Position numbers and translations under genes: made by a program. A stretch of DNA of 64,000 nt from Acidovorax sp. Leaf160 (GTDB lineage: Bacteria; Pseudomonadota; Gammaproteobacteria; Burkholderiales; Burkholderiaceae_C): positions 487,416 through 551,415 of the forward strand of contig NZ_LMOV01000023.1 of the NCBI RefSeq assembly GCF_001424265.1. The letters run 5' to 3'. The stretch's first letter is position 1. Every line of letters begins with the position of its first letter. Shown piece after piece: positions 1 through 8,891 of this stretch. The notes beneath the pieces were generated by a model. That model was not told the origin of the DNA. It did no database searches and was given only the letters and a program-made list of their open reading frames with translations.

Positions 1-1100
1 AGCTGCTCGGTGCGGATCGGCGTCCTGCCGTCGGCCTCGAAGTACTGCAGCTCGAACGTGGCCGTCTCCACGTCGTGGATCTTGCCCATGTTGTGGTCCA
101 GGCGCGTGACTTCCAGCCACTGCGCCTCGGGCGTCACCATGCGCCAGCTGACCAGGTTGTCCAGCGCCGTGCCCCACAGCACGGCCTTCTTGCCGCCCGC
201 GTTCATGGCGATGTTGCCGCCGATGCACGAAGCCTCGGCGCTGGTCGGATCGACCGCGAAGACGAAGCCCGCGCGCTCGGCCGCGTCGGCCACGCGCTGG
301 GTGACGACGCCGGCTTCCGTCCAGATGGTGCCCACTTCGCCTTCGATGCCGGGCAGGCGGAGCATCTCCACCTCGGTCATGGCTTCGAGCTTCTCGGTGT
401 TGATGACCACGCTGCGCCAGGTCAGCGGAATGGCGCCGCCGGTGTAGCCGGTGCCGCCGCCGCGCGGAATGATGGTCAGCTCCAGCTCGATACAGGCCTT
501 GACCAGCGCGGCCATCTCGGCCTCGGTGTCGGGCGTGAGCACCACGAACGGATATTCGACGCGCCAGTCGGTCGCGTCGGTCACGTGCGACACGCGCGAG
601 AGGCCGTCGAACTTGATGTTGTCCTTGGCCGTGTGGCGGCCCAGGCGCTTTTGCACCTGGCGGCGCAGCTGCGCGGCTTCCACGAAGGTGGCGTCGAACT
701 CGGCGATGGCGCGGCGGGCCGCATCGACCAGCTGGCCGACCAGGCGGTCGCGCTCCTCGTCTTCACCGGGAGTGCGGCGCTTGCCGATCTCCGTCAGGCG
801 GTGCTGCAGCGCCTCCACCAGGGCCTTGCGGCGGCCTTCGTTGTCCAGCAGGTCGTCCTGCAGATAAGGGTTGCGCTGCACCACCCAGATGTCGCCCAGC
901 ACCTCGTAGAGCATGCGGGCGGAGCGGCCGGTGCGGCGCTCGCGGCGCAGCTGGTCCAGCACGTCCCAGGAGGCAGCACCCAACAGGCGGATGACGATTT
1001 CCCGGTCGGAAAACGAGGTGTAGTTGTAGGGAATCTCGCGCAGACGGGCGGGCTCGGCGGCCTGCGTCTGCAAGGCAGCCAACGCTATCGGAACATTCAT
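1..1100 (-). CDS. Giant FAD/FMN-binding oxidoreductase (DUF3683/YdiJ-like), N-terminal part
   Basis: The gene runs leftward off the window edge; about 366 N-terminal residues are visible, starting [10 protein letters not shown] at an ATG (1098-1100). The first ~165 residues are a charged helical region that matches what I recall of the DUF3683 domain. A PCMH-type FAD-binding domain follows, with the phosphate-binding stretch [17 protein letters not shown] and later [15 protein letters not shown]. Family members are about 1,200-1,300 residues and fuse a D-lactate dehydrogenase-like flavin domain to Fe-S and Cys-rich GlpC-like domains; those parts lie outside the window. The likely role is oxidation of a 2-hydroxy acid, with an unknown substrate. 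It lies downstream of serA on the same strand, 193 bp away. Confidence 0.8.
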   Translation of the reverse strand, partial: MNVPIALAALQTQAAEPARLREIPYNYTSFSDREIVIRLLGAASWDVLDQLRRERRTGRSARMLYEVLGDIWVVQRNPYLQDDLLDNEGRRKALVEALQHRLTEIGKRRTPGEDEERDRLVGQLVDAARRAIAEFDATFVEAAQLRRQVQKRLGRHTAKDNIKFDGLSRVSHVTDATDWRVEYPFVVLTPDTEAEMAALVKACIELELTIIPRGGGTGYTGGAIPLTWRSVVINTEKLEAMTEVEMLRLPGIEGEVGTIWTEAGVVTQRVADAAERAGFVFAVDPTSAEASCIGGNIAMNAGGKKAVLWGTALDNLVSWRMVTPEAQWLEVTRLDHNMGKIHDVETATFELQYFEADGRTPIRTEQ

Positions 1101-1230
1101 GGGGTCAACCTGGGTAGGGCGCAGGGCGCGCCCGTCATGCCTCGGGGGACGGGATTTTAATCGCTGCCCGCCCTGCCCGCCCGCCGCCGCGCACGCCCGG
1201 CAGGCGCGCGCGGGCCGCCCGACCCCGATT

Positions 1231-1292
1231 TTTACGCCAAATCAGCCGCAAGCGCCCGTCATACGAGCACCTTTAGCTATCAAATATATAGC
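1231..1292 (-). repeat. Dispersed palindromic element, copy 1 (3' of serA)
   Basis: The 17-bp core GCTAT-N7-ATAGC is at 1276-1292, with a GC-rich tail toward lower coordinates containing a GCGC motif. It starts two bases after the serA stop codon (1294-1296). It belongs to the nine-copy family described in the findings. Confidence 0.7.
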
Positions 1293-1293
1293 A

Positions 1294-2523
1294 TCAGAAC
1301 AACACGCGGCTGCGGATGGTGCCGGGCACCTGGGCCAGCTTGTCCTGCGCCAGGTCGGAAGAGACGGCGTCGATGTCGATCACCACGTAGCCCACCTTTT
1401 CGTTGGTCTGCAGGTACTGCGCGGCGATGTTGATCTGGTTGTCGGCAAACACCTGGTTGATGGCCGACAGAACGCCCGGCACGTTGCGGTGGATGTGCAG
1501 CAGGCGGTGCTTGCCGGGGTGGGCGGGCAGCGCCACCTCGGGGAAGTTCACCGAGGTGATCGACGTGCCGTTGTCGCTGTACTTGACCAGCTTCTCCGCC
1601 ACTTCCAGGCCGATGTTGGCCTGCGCCTCCATCGTCGAGCCGCCGATGTGCGGCGTCAGGATGACGTTGTCCATGCCGCGCAGCGGGCTGACGAACTCGT
1701 CCTTGTTCGAGCGCGGCTCGACCGGGAACACGTCGATGGCGGCGCCCAGCAGCTTCTTGGCGCGCAGGGCCTCGGCCAGCGGATCGATGTCCACCACCGT
1801 GCCGCGCGAGGCATTGAGCAAGATGGCGCCGGGCTTCATCGCCGCGATCTCGGCGGCGCCGATCATCCACTGCGTGGAGGGCAGCTCCGGCACGTGCAGG
1901 CTGACGATGTCGCTCTGCGCCAGCAGCGCCTGCAGCGACGGCGCCTGCCGGGCGTTGCCCAGCGGCAGCTTGTTGATCACGTCGTGGAAGACGACATGCA
2001 TGCCCAGCCCTTCGGCCAGCACCGACAGCTGCGTGCCGATGGAGCCGTAGCCCACGATGCCCAGCGTCTTGCCACGGATCTCGTAGGCGCCCTCGGCGCT
2101 CTTGAGCCAGCCGCCGCGGTGCGCCACGGCGTTCTTCTCGGGCACGCCGCGCAGCAGCAGGATGGCCTCGGCCAGCACCAGCTCGGCCACCGAGCGGGTG
2201 TTGGAATACGGCGCGTTGAAGACCGCGATGCCGCGCTCGCGGGCCGCGTCCAGGTCGATCTGGTTGGTGCCGATGCAAAACGCCCCCACGGCCACCAGCT
2301 TGTGCGCCTGGGCGAAGACATCCGCCGTCAGCTGCGTGCGCGAGCGGATGCCGAGGAAGTGCACGTCGGCGATGCGGCGCTTGAGCTCTTCGCCCTCCAG
2401 CGCGCCCGACACCAGCTCGATCTGGGTGTACCCGGCGCCCCGCAGCACCTCCACCGCGGAGGGGTGGATGCCTTCCAGCAACAGGAACTTGATCTTGCTT
2501 TTGTCGAGAGACGTCTTGGCCAT
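1294..2523 (-). CDS. serA: D-3-phosphoglycerate dehydrogenase
   Basis: A 409-residue protein, close to the 410 residues of E. coli SerA. It oxidises 3-phosphoglycerate to 3-phosphohydroxypyruvate with NAD, the first step of serine synthesis in the cytoplasm. The NAD-binding motif GYGSIG is at residues 158-163. The active-site segments NASRGTVVD (Arg) and LTPHIGGST (His) are present, and the last ~80 residues form an ACT regulatory domain, so serine feedback inhibition is likely. It begins MAKTSLDKSKIKFLLLEGIH at an ATG. A palindromic repeat follows the stop codon directly, and the next gene downstream is the large flavoprotein. Confidence 0.96.
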   Translation of the reverse strand: MAKTSLDKSKIKFLLLEGIHPSAVEVLRGAGYTQIELVSGALEGEELKRRIADVHFLGIRSRTQLTADVFAQAHKLVAVGAFCIGTNQIDLDAARERGIAVFNAPYSNTRSVAELVLAEAILLLRGVPEKNAVAHRGGWLKSAEGAYEIRGKTLGIVGYGSIGTQLSVLAEGLGMHVVFHDVINKLPLGNARQAPSLQALLAQSDIVSLHVPELPSTQWMIGAAEIAAMKPGAILLNASRGTVVDIDPLAEALRAKKLLGAAIDVFPVEPRSNKDEFVSPLRGMDNVILTPHIGGSTMEAQANIGLEVAEKLVKYSDNGTSITSVNFPEVALPAHPGKHRLLHIHRNVPGVLSAINQVFADNQINIAAQYLQTNEKVGYVVIDIDAVSSDLAQDKLAQVPGTIRSRVLF

Positions 2524-2956
2524 GGCGTTGAAGCTTTCAAAAAGGGGATGAAACGCGCCCGGTGATCGCAGTATCGAAACAGCTCTTGGGCTCGGGCCCG
2601 GAATCTGTCGGCAGGCTCATCGACCCGCTGGTGAGCGAGCCCGGGCTTCGACGATCCCTAGCCCGGCCGATGAAGCCGGAACCGGGCGGCAAGGGCTGGC
2701 ACGGACGGGAAGGGGCTGGCGATGCTGGCAGTGCCCGCAAAGGCTGGCAAGTTCCGACAAGGCTGGGCTCCTCGTGCTGGCAGCTGTCCGTGCGCGCTCC
2801 TGGGCTGATTGTGCATCGCAGCAATTGCCCTTACCGGGTTGCAGCCATCACGTGGCGAGTGCCGGGGCGGCGCGCCACCGTGCGCCTGGGCAGAGTGCCG
2901 TATGGCGCGTGACTGCCCGCACGCGCTGCGGTGGGCCCTGGCGGCGGCGCCGCCCC
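2524..2956. other. Intergenic region with clustered GGCTGGC motifs
   Basis: A 433-bp gap between serA and the lyase gene. I see no convincing gene. Between about 2691 and 2774 the heptamer GGCTGGC or close variants recurs at irregular spacing. A small hairpin CCGGC-N7-GCCGG lies at 2663-2679. The end next to serA should hold its promoter, but no clear -35/-10 pair could be chosen. Confidence 0.4.
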
Positions 2957-3856
2957 TCAGCGCCGCGCTTGCGCCTCGGCCGCGTAGCCCTCGGCCAGGG
3001 CCAGCAAATCGGGCGTGCCGATCACGCCGTTGAGTTCGTCGAACTTCAGCATGCGGTCCTGCACGGCGGCGGTGGTGCCGTCTTGCTGCAGCGTGGCGAA
3101 GTAGTGCTGCAGTCCGGCCGCCACCCAGCGCGCCGTGCCGCCCGGAAAGATGACGATGCGAAAGCCCACCCGGCCCAGGTCGGCCGCGCTGGATACGGGC
3201 GTCTGCCCACCTTCGATCATGTTGGCCAGCAGCGGCACGCGGCCGGCAAAACGGTCGCATGCCGACTGCATCTGCTCACGCGAACGCAGCGCTTCGATGA
3301 AGAGCGCATCGACGCCGCATTCGAGGTAGGCCTCGGCGCGCGCGAATGCGGCCTCCACGCCTTCGACGGCCACCGCATCGGTACGCGCGAGGATCAGCGT
3401 CTCGCGCGATTGCCGCGCATCCAGCGCCGCGCGCAGCTTGCCCTGCATCTCGGCGGTGGACACCAGCGACTTGCCGGCGAGGTGGCCGCAGCGCTTGGGA
3501 AAATCCTGGTCCTCCAGCTGGATCATCGCGGCGCCGGCGCGCTCGAAATCGCGCACGGTGCGCTGCACGTTGAGCGCGTTGCCGTAGCCGGTGTCGCCGT
3601 CGACGATGACCGGCAGGCGCACGCGGTCGGTGATGCGAGCGAGCACATTGGCGGTCTCGCTCGCGGTGGTGAGCCCCACGTCCGAGCGGCCGAGCTGCGT
3701 GTACGCGACCGCGCCGCCCGAAAGGTAGAGCGCCTCGAAGCCAGCCTGTTCGGCCAACAAGGCGGTGAGTGCGTCGTACACGCCCGGGGCCAGCAGCGGG
3801 CGCGCCTCGGCCAGGCGTTCGCGCAACGAAGGACGGCGGGGAGCGGGAGCATTCAT
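2957..3856 (-). CDS. Isocitrate lyase/PEP mutase family enzyme
   Basis: A 299-residue TIM-barrel protein of the ICL/PEP-mutase superfamily. Visible motifs are the metal-binding VDGDTGYG (Asp86, Asp88), QLEDQ (Glu115, Asp116) and KRCGH (residues 121-125), whose Cys123 is the catalytic base typical of isocitrate and 2-methylisocitrate lyases. PEP mutases usually lack this cysteine, so a C-C lyase or oxaloacetate-decarboxylase-type activity is more likely than phosphonate chemistry. The substrate is unknown. The ATG overlaps the stop of the upstream Bug gene by ATGA, implying translational coupling. It is the last gene of the dioxygenase cluster controlled from 6.2 kb. Confidence 0.85.
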   Translation of the reverse strand: MNAPAPRRPSLRERLAEARPLLAPGVYDALTALLAEQAGFEALYLSGGAVAYTQLGRSDVGLTTASETANVLARITDRVRLPVIVDGDTGYGNALNVQRTVRDFERAGAAMIQLEDQDFPKRCGHLAGKSLVSTAEMQGKLRAALDARQSRETLILARTDAVAVEGVEAAFARAEAYLECGVDALFIEALRSREQMQSACDRFAGRVPLLANMIEGGQTPVSSAADLGRVGFRIVIFPGGTARWVAAGLQHYFATLQQDGTTAAVQDRMLKFDELNGVIGTPDLLALAEGYAAEAQARR

Positions 3857-4806
3857 TCGGGTTTGGCTCCGGTGGCGGTGACGATCTTTCCCCAACGGGG
3901 GATTTCGGACTTGACGAAGGCGGTGAATTCGGCGCGGCCGGTGCCCATCGGGATCAGCCCTTCGTGCGCGAAGCGCTCGCGCATGGCGGGCGACTGCAGC
4001 GCCGCGCGGGCGGCGGCCGAGATCTTCTCGGCTTCGGCCGCATCCATGCCCGCGGGGCCGAAGAGGCCGTACCACGAGCTGAAGTCGAAGCCGGGGATCA
4101 CGTCGGCCACCGGCCCGATGTGGGGGAATTCGGTGACGCGCCGGGCGCTGGTCACGCCCAGCGCCTTGACCTTGCCGGCCTTGAGCAACTGCTGCACGCT
4201 CGCCACGCCCGAGATGACGAGGTCGATCTGCCCTGCGACCACGTCCTGCAGCGCGGGACCGGTGCCTTTGTAGGGCACCCCGGTGATGTCGATGCCGCCG
4301 TCGAGCTTGAGCGATTCGCCGGCCAGGTGGTTGGCGCTGCCCAGGCCCGCGATCGCCATGTTGTATTTGCCCGGGTGGGCCTTGGCCACGTCGATGAACT
4401 CGCGCATGTTGCCCGCCGGGAAGTTGGGCCGCGCCACCAGGATGGCCGGCAGCGACGCAATGCCCGCCAGCGGCGTGAAGTCGTTCAACGGGTCGAAGGG
4501 CAGCTTGCCGTAAAGCGTGGGGTTGATCACGTGGCTGGTATAGGAGAGCAGCAGCGTGCCCCCGTCCGGCTTGGCCTGGGCGACGGCCTGCGCCGCGATG
4601 TTGCCGGCCGCGCCCGGGCGGTTGTCCACGATGAACTGCCGGCCCAGCCGGGTGGAGAGTTCCTGTGCGAGTGCGCGCGCGACGATGTCCGTGCCGCCGC
4701 CGGGCGTGGCGCCCACCAGGATGCGGGTCACGGTGTTCTGCGCGTGCGCGCCGAAGGCGAGGGTGGCTGCGGCGAGGGCCAGCAGCGACTTGCGTCGATC
4801 GATCAT
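3853..4806 (-). CDS. Bug/TctC-family periplasmic solute-binding protein
   Basis: A 317-residue protein with a signal peptide (MIDRRKSLLALAAATLAFGAHAQ) and the tripartite tricarboxylate receptor fold. Family motifs include VGATPGGGTDIVAR, VDNRPGAAGN and VPYKGTGPAL. Such proteins bind small carboxylates in the periplasm. No TctA/TctB membrane genes are nearby, which is common for Bug proteins. The start was chosen because the signal peptide begins there and AGGAGA lies just upstream. It sits between the dioxygenase (235 bp upstream) and the lyase (4-bp overlap), so the ligand may be the substrate of those enzymes. Confidence 0.9.
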   Translation of the reverse strand: MIDRRKSLLALAAATLAFGAHAQNTVTRILVGATPGGGTDIVARALAQELSTRLGRQFIVDNRPGAAGNIAAQAVAQAKPDGGTLLLSYTSHVINPTLYGKLPFDPLNDFTPLAGIASLPAILVARPNFPAGNMREFIDVAKAHPGKYNMAIAGLGSANHLAGESLKLDGGIDITGVPYKGTGPALQDVVAGQIDLVISGVASVQQLLKAGKVKALGVTSARRVTEFPHIGPVADVIPGFDFSSWYGLFGPAGMDAAEAEKISAAARAALQSPAMRERFAHEGLIPMGTGRAEFTAFVKSEIPRWGKIVTATGAKPE

Positions 4807-5041
4807 GGGGAATGTCTCCTGGTTGTGCGTGTCGTGTGCCGGCGCGGCGGCCGCAGCCGGCAAACCTGGCCGGGGTAGAGGGGGGACCGCGGGTCGGGCG
4901 CCCGCTGGGGTCTCATGCAACCGGCGCGGCTCGCCGGCGTCCTTCAGGGGCGGCATCTCCTGCGTGCGGTACCGGCCGATGCGATGTCTGGCGGCGATGC
5001 AGGCCGCGAACGACGCGGCCGCATCGTGCCTTCGCCCCACA

Positions 5042-6169
5042 TCAGGGCGCAGCCGTCGCGGCCTCGCGCGTCACGAGCGGCCGCCACTTGCGCCAGCGCA
5101 TGCCCAGCGCTTTGGCCTGGCGCTCCTCATAGTCCAGGAACTCCTGCGTGATGGCGCTGCCGCGCACGCCACCGCGCACCGCGCCCGGGCGCACGTCTCC
5201 GTAATACTCCTCCCACTGCGGGGGCAGCGGCTGCGAAGTCGGCACGGACAGCCACAGGCGCAGCAGGTGGCGCTTTTGGTCGGGGTCTTCGAAATCCTCG
5301 AACGGCGTGCGCGAGTGCAGGGTGACGTAGTTGTTGAGCAGCTGCAGGTCGCCCTGTTCGAGCTCCATCGAATAGCAGAGCTTGTCGCTGGGCATGAGCT
5401 GGTCGAACAAATCGAGCACTTCGTTCTGCGCGCGCGTGAGGCGGGGCACGTCCTCGAAGTCGCGCTGCGCCGCGTCGATGTTCTTGCGGTTGGTGCGCAC
5501 CGTGAAGTAGGTCGGGTCATCGCCCAGGATGGGGCAGCGGTAGAAGGGTGGCTGCGTCGGGTCCTGCGTGTTCTGATAGGTATGGAACCAGGGTTGCTGC
5601 AGCACCGGGATCAGGTCGGGGCGCAGGCGCTCGACTTCGTCGCGCAGGGCGATGGAGCTGATCACCTTGCTGGTGCCGCCCGACCTGGCCGTGCGGCGGC
5701 ACAGCAGGGCCACCACGTCGCACGAGTCCTGGTGGAAGTCCAGGCCCGCGTTGGTGTTGTAGCCGCGGCCGCCCTTGACCTTGTAGCTGGCCCCGGTGTC
5801 GCGCACGTCGTTGATGATTTCGCTGGCGCGGTTTTGCGTGCGGCCCACGCCCATGTAGAGGCCCATGCCCCAGTAAGCCAGGCGCGTCTCGGCTTCCGTC
5901 CACTGGTCGACCGGGAAGCCCTTGAGCAGGCACATGCCCCAGCGGCCCTGCGTCGACTCGATGGCACGGGCCAGCACGCGGCGCGACGCGTCGGGCAGCG
6001 GGAAGTCCTCCGCCGTCATGGCCAGGAGCGGCTTGTTCAGCCCGACCGCGTGCTGCAAAGCGTCGTCGAAGCCCGCGACTTCGTCCGGCGTCATCCGGAT
6101 GATCCAGGAGCTGTCTCGTTCCACGTCGGCGGCCAGCCAGGCGCGGGGCTTGAATTCGGGGGCTTTCAT
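5042..6169 (-). CDS. TauD/TfdA-family Fe(II)/2-oxoglutarate dioxygenase
   Basis: A 375-residue cytoplasmic oxygenase. The iron-binding HxD motif is in LDFHQDS (His146, Asp148). The distal His is in TLHSRTPFED (His285), and RHLLRLW supplies the 2-oxoglutarate-binding Arg around 299-304. The start ATG is preceded by AGGAG at a good distance. Family members hydroxylate or cleave taurine, phenoxyacetates, carnitine precursors and similar molecules; the substrate here cannot be read from sequence. It is the first gene of a leftward cluster (dioxygenase, Bug protein, ICL-like lyase) and is divergent from a LysR gene, the usual arrangement of an inducible catabolic operon. Confidence 0.88.
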   Translation of the reverse strand: MKAPEFKPRAWLAADVERDSSWIIRMTPDEVAGFDDALQHAVGLNKPLLAMTAEDFPLPDASRRVLARAIESTQGRWGMCLLKGFPVDQWTEAETRLAYWGMGLYMGVGRTQNRASEIINDVRDTGASYKVKGGRGYNTNAGLDFHQDSCDVVALLCRRTARSGGTSKVISSIALRDEVERLRPDLIPVLQQPWFHTYQNTQDPTQPPFYRCPILGDDPTYFTVRTNRKNIDAAQRDFEDVPRLTRAQNEVLDLFDQLMPSDKLCYSMELEQGDLQLLNNYVTLHSRTPFEDFEDPDQKRHLLRLWLSVPTSQPLPPQWEEYYGDVRPGAVRGGVRGSAITQEFLDYEERQAKALGMRWRKWRPLVTREAATAAP

Positions 6170-6220
6170 GCGTGTCTCCTTGCCAGCAGGCATGGGTTGA
6201 TCTCTGGCCTGCAGTCTAGG

Positions 6221-6239
6221 TTTGTCATGGATCAACAAA
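6221..6239. promoter_or_regulatory. Candidate LysR operator
   Basis: An interrupted palindrome TTTGT-N9-ACAAA lies in the 107-bp gap between the divergent dioxygenase and LysR genes. Its size and place fit a LysR recognition site. This is inference from pattern and position only. Confidence 0.4.
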
Positions 6240-6276
6240 AAGCGATGAAAATTCACGAAAGACATCAAGGATTTTG

Positions 6277-7167
6277 ATGAAGATCGAAGCGTTCGCCACC
6301 CTCGACGCGGTCCTGCGCACCGGCAGCTTTGCGGGTGCCGCCGTGCAGATGAACCTCACGCCCAGCGCGGTGAGCATGCAGATGAAGCAGCTGGAGCGCT
6401 ATCTCGGGCAGCCCCTGTTCGACCGGTCCGGCCCGCAGGTGCGCCCCCGCGTGTCGGCGTTCGACGTGGCCGGCGCCATGCGCGGCGGCCTGGAGAAACT
6501 CGACGGCCTGCGGCGTCGCCCCAGCATCGCGATCGACGGCAAGGTGCGGCTGGGGGTGCTGGAGTCGCTGCTGCCCTCGCTGTTGCCCGGCACGCTTTCG
6601 GCGCTGCGGGCGCAGCATCCGCGGCTGACGGTGCGGCCGGTGCGCGGTCGCAGCACCGGACTCATCGCCGACGTCAAGGCCGGGCACCTGGACGCAGCCG
6701 TCGTCGCCATGCCCGCCAAGGGCGGCAGCGAGCAGTTGCGCTGGTGGCCGCTCGCGCGCCGCGAGCTGGTGCTGATCGCCCCGCCCGGCGCCCAGGAGTC
6801 CACCCCGACTGCGCTGCTGCGCCGCCACGACTGGATCCGCTACGACCGCTCGGCCGTGACCGGCGCCATGGCGGCGCGGCACGTGCTCTCGCTGGTGCCC
6901 GACAAGCGCAGCGCGTTCGAGCTCGACTCGGCGTCCGCGATCATCGCCATGGTCAGCGGGGGTCTGGGCGTATCGATCATCCACCTGCTGGACGCAGCCC
7001 TCTGCGGCGCCTACCCGGTGCGCGAAGTGAAGCTCGGCCGCAACGCGCCGGTGATGGAGCTCACGCTCGTGACCAGAAAGGCCGACGACGACGACCGCGC
7101 GATCGCGGTGCTGCGGGAGAGGCTCGAAGTGCAGCTCAAGGCGGGGGGCCTGAAAGGCAGGCCATGA
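6277..7167 (+). CDS. LysR-family transcriptional regulator
   Basis: A 296-residue protein with an N-terminal winged helix (residues 1-60, including GSFAGAAVQMNLTPSAVSMQ) and a type 2 periplasmic-binding-protein effector domain. The ATG at 6277 is preferred over the TTG one codon earlier. It is transcribed divergently from the dioxygenase/Bug/lyase genes and is their most probable regulator, with a small carboxylate or the dioxygenase substrate as inducer. The helix-turn-helix recognition part is intact. Confidence 0.9.
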   Translation: MKIEAFATLDAVLRTGSFAGAAVQMNLTPSAVSMQMKQLERYLGQPLFDRSGPQVRPRVSAFDVAGAMRGGLEKLDGLRRRPSIAIDGKVRLGVLESLLPSLLPGTLSALRAQHPRLTVRPVRGRSTGLIADVKAGHLDAAVVAMPAKGGSEQLRWWPLARRELVLIAPPGAQESTPTALLRRHDWIRYDRSAVTGAMAARHVLSLVPDKRSAFELDSASAIIAMVSGGLGVSIIHLLDAALCGAYPVREVKLGRNAPVMELTLVTRKADDDDRAIAVLRERLEVQLKAGGLKGRP

Positions 7168-7290
7168 GGTCGCAGCTGTCCTGTCCCGACTGAAAGGCCG
7201 CACCCTTTTTTGGTGCGCCGCAGCAATTGCGGCTTCTCGTTGCAGCAATTCCCCCCAGCGGTACGGGGACTGCGCACGAACGTTCGCACT

Positions 7291-7319
7291 TTGTCACAAT
7301 ACTGTCACGTCACTGCCAC
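7291..7319 (+). promoter_or_regulatory. Pho box (three 7-bp repeats) upstream of ugpB
   Basis: TTGTCAC (7291), CTGTCAC (7302) and CTGCCAC (7313) are spaced exactly 11 bp apart with 4-bp spacers. This is the direct-repeat architecture of PhoB sites (CTGTCAT-like, 7+4+7). It sits in the 293-bp region before ugpB, and ugp operons are known PhoB targets in E. coli. Confidence 0.82.
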
Positions 7320-7372
7320 GAACCGAGAGGACCGACCCGACGGGTTTCCCCGGTTGAGCGCTGGCAAAGGGT

Positions 7373-7415
7373 GTGTCACAACGTCACATTCCCGTCACGA
7401 AGCGCGCCATACGAT
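7373..7415 (+). promoter_or_regulatory. Second Pho box and probable ugpB promoter
   Basis: ACGTCAC (7381-7387) and CCGTCAC (7392-7398) are 11 bp apart with a 4-bp spacer, and a further GTGTCAC lies at 7373. About 11 bp downstream is TACGAT (7410-7415), a candidate -10. This fits a PhoB-dependent promoter in which the box replaces the -35. Two Pho boxes in one leader suggest cooperative binding. Confidence 0.68.
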
Positions 7416-7460
7416 GGCCGCTTCGTGCATTCCCGCACTACCCCCTTCGCAGGAGTTTTC

Positions 7461-8777
7461 ATGCAATTCAAGCATCTGGCGCTGTCCGCCGCCGTCGCAC
7501 TGTCCGTGTGCGTTCCGGCCCAGGCACAAACCCAGCCGGTCGAGATTCAGTGGTGGCATTCGATGAGCGCAGCGCTCGGTGACTGGGTCAACGACCTGGC
7601 CAAGCAATACAACGCCAGCCAGACCAAGTACAAGGTCGTGCCCACCTACAAGGGCACGTACGACGAGTCGATGACCGGCGCCATCGCCGCCTTCCGCGCC
7701 GGCAATGCGCCGCACCTGCTGCAGGTGTTCGAAGTGGGCACGGCCACCATGATGGCCAGCAAGGGCGCCATCATCCCGGCCGGCAAGGTGCTGACCGACG
7801 GCGGCTTCAAGTTCGACCCGACGCAGTACGTGTCCGCCGTGGCCGGCTACTACACGGCGCCCAACGGCCAGATGCTGAGCTATCCGCTCAACAGCTCCAC
7901 CACCATCTTCTATTACAACAAGGACGCCTTCAAGAAGGCCGGCCTGGACCCGGAAAAGGCGCCCACGACCTGGCCCGAAGTGTTCGCCGCCGCGTCCAAG
8001 CTGAAGGCCAGCGGCCACAGCTGCCCGTTCACCACCAGCTGGATCAGCTGGACGCAGCTGGAGAGCTTCTCGCTGTGGCACAACACGCTGTTCGCGTCCA
8101 AGAACAACGGCTTCGACGGCACCGATGCCAAGCTCGAGATCAACACGCCGCTGCACGTGCGCCATTTCGAGAACCTGGCCAAGGCGTCGAAGGAAGGCAG
8201 CTTCGTCTACAAGGGCCGCGGCAACGCGCCTGACGCCTCGTTCCCCTCGGGCGAATGCGCCATGATCACCGGCTCCTCGGGCCTCTATGCCCGCGTCTCC
8301 AAGGACGCCAAGTTCGCCTACGGCATCTCTGCGCTGCCCTACTACAGCGACGTGAAGGGCGCGCCGCAGAACACCGCCATCGGCGGTGCCAGCCTGTGGG
8401 TGATGTCGGGCAAGAAGGCCGACGAATACAAGGGCGTGGCCGACTTCCTGAACTTCCTGAACGACACCAAGGTGCAGGCCGCCAGCCACCAGCGCACGGG
8501 CTACCTGCCGGTGACCACCGCCGCCTACAAGCTGACCGAGGCCTCGGGCTTCTACGCCAAGAACCCCGGCACCGACGTGGCCGTCACGCAGATGATCCGC
8601 AAGGCGACCGACAAGTCGCGTGGCATCCGCCTGGGCAACTTCGTGCAGATCCGCACCATCATCGACGAGGAAACGGAACAGATCTGGGCTGGCAAGAAGA
8701 CGCCCAAGGAAGCCCTGGACACCGCCGTCACCCGCGGCAACGAGCAACTGGCCCGCTTCGCGCGCGCCAACAAGTAA
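7461..8777 (+). CDS. ugpB: Glycerol-3-phosphate ABC transporter, periplasmic binding protein
   Basis: A 438-residue protein, the same length as E. coli UgpB, with a cleavable signal peptide (MQFKHLALSAAVALSVCVPAQAQ). The mature part begins with VEIQWWHSMSAALGDWVN and carries the UgpB-type segments YPLNSSTTIFYYNKDAF and ITGSSGLYA. It captures sn-glycerol-3-phosphate and glycerophosphodiesters. The ATG follows AGGAG. It is the first gene of the ugp operon, behind two Pho boxes and ahead of a terminator-like hairpin before ugpA, which should favour high production of the binding protein. Confidence 0.96.
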   Translation: MQFKHLALSAAVALSVCVPAQAQTQPVEIQWWHSMSAALGDWVNDLAKQYNASQTKYKVVPTYKGTYDESMTGAIAAFRAGNAPHLLQVFEVGTATMMASKGAIIPAGKVLTDGGFKFDPTQYVSAVAGYYTAPNGQMLSYPLNSSTTIFYYNKDAFKKAGLDPEKAPTTWPEVFAAASKLKASGHSCPFTTSWISWTQLESFSLWHNTLFASKNNGFDGTDAKLEINTPLHVRHFENLAKASKEGSFVYKGRGNAPDASFPSGECAMITGSSGLYARVSKDAKFAYGISALPYYSDVKGAPQNTAIGGASLWVMSGKKADEYKGVADFLNFLNDTKVQAASHQRTGYLPVTTAAYKLTEASGFYAKNPGTDVAVTQMIRKATDKSRGIRLGNFVQIRTIIDEETEQIWAGKKTPKEALDTAVTRGNEQLARFARANK

Positions 8778-8825
8778 GCAGCACGCCCCGTCAGCCCCGG
8801 GCCTGCCGCAGGCCGGGCGCTGAAG

Positions 8826-8879
8826 ACCCGCCGCCCTTTGTAGACCGCATCGGTTTACGGGGCGGCGGGTTGTCTTTTT
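8826..8879 (+). terminator. Intra-operon terminator/attenuator between ugpB and ugpA
   Basis: ACCCGCCGCC (8826-8835) pairs perfectly with GGCGGCGGGT (8861-8870), and TGTCTTTTT follows. The loop holds a smaller ACCG/CGGT pairing. This is a strong rho-independent terminator inside the operon, 12 bp before the ugpA start, so only part of the transcripts should read into ugpAEC. Confidence 0.75.
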
Positions 8880-8891
8880 GAGAGTCCCGTC

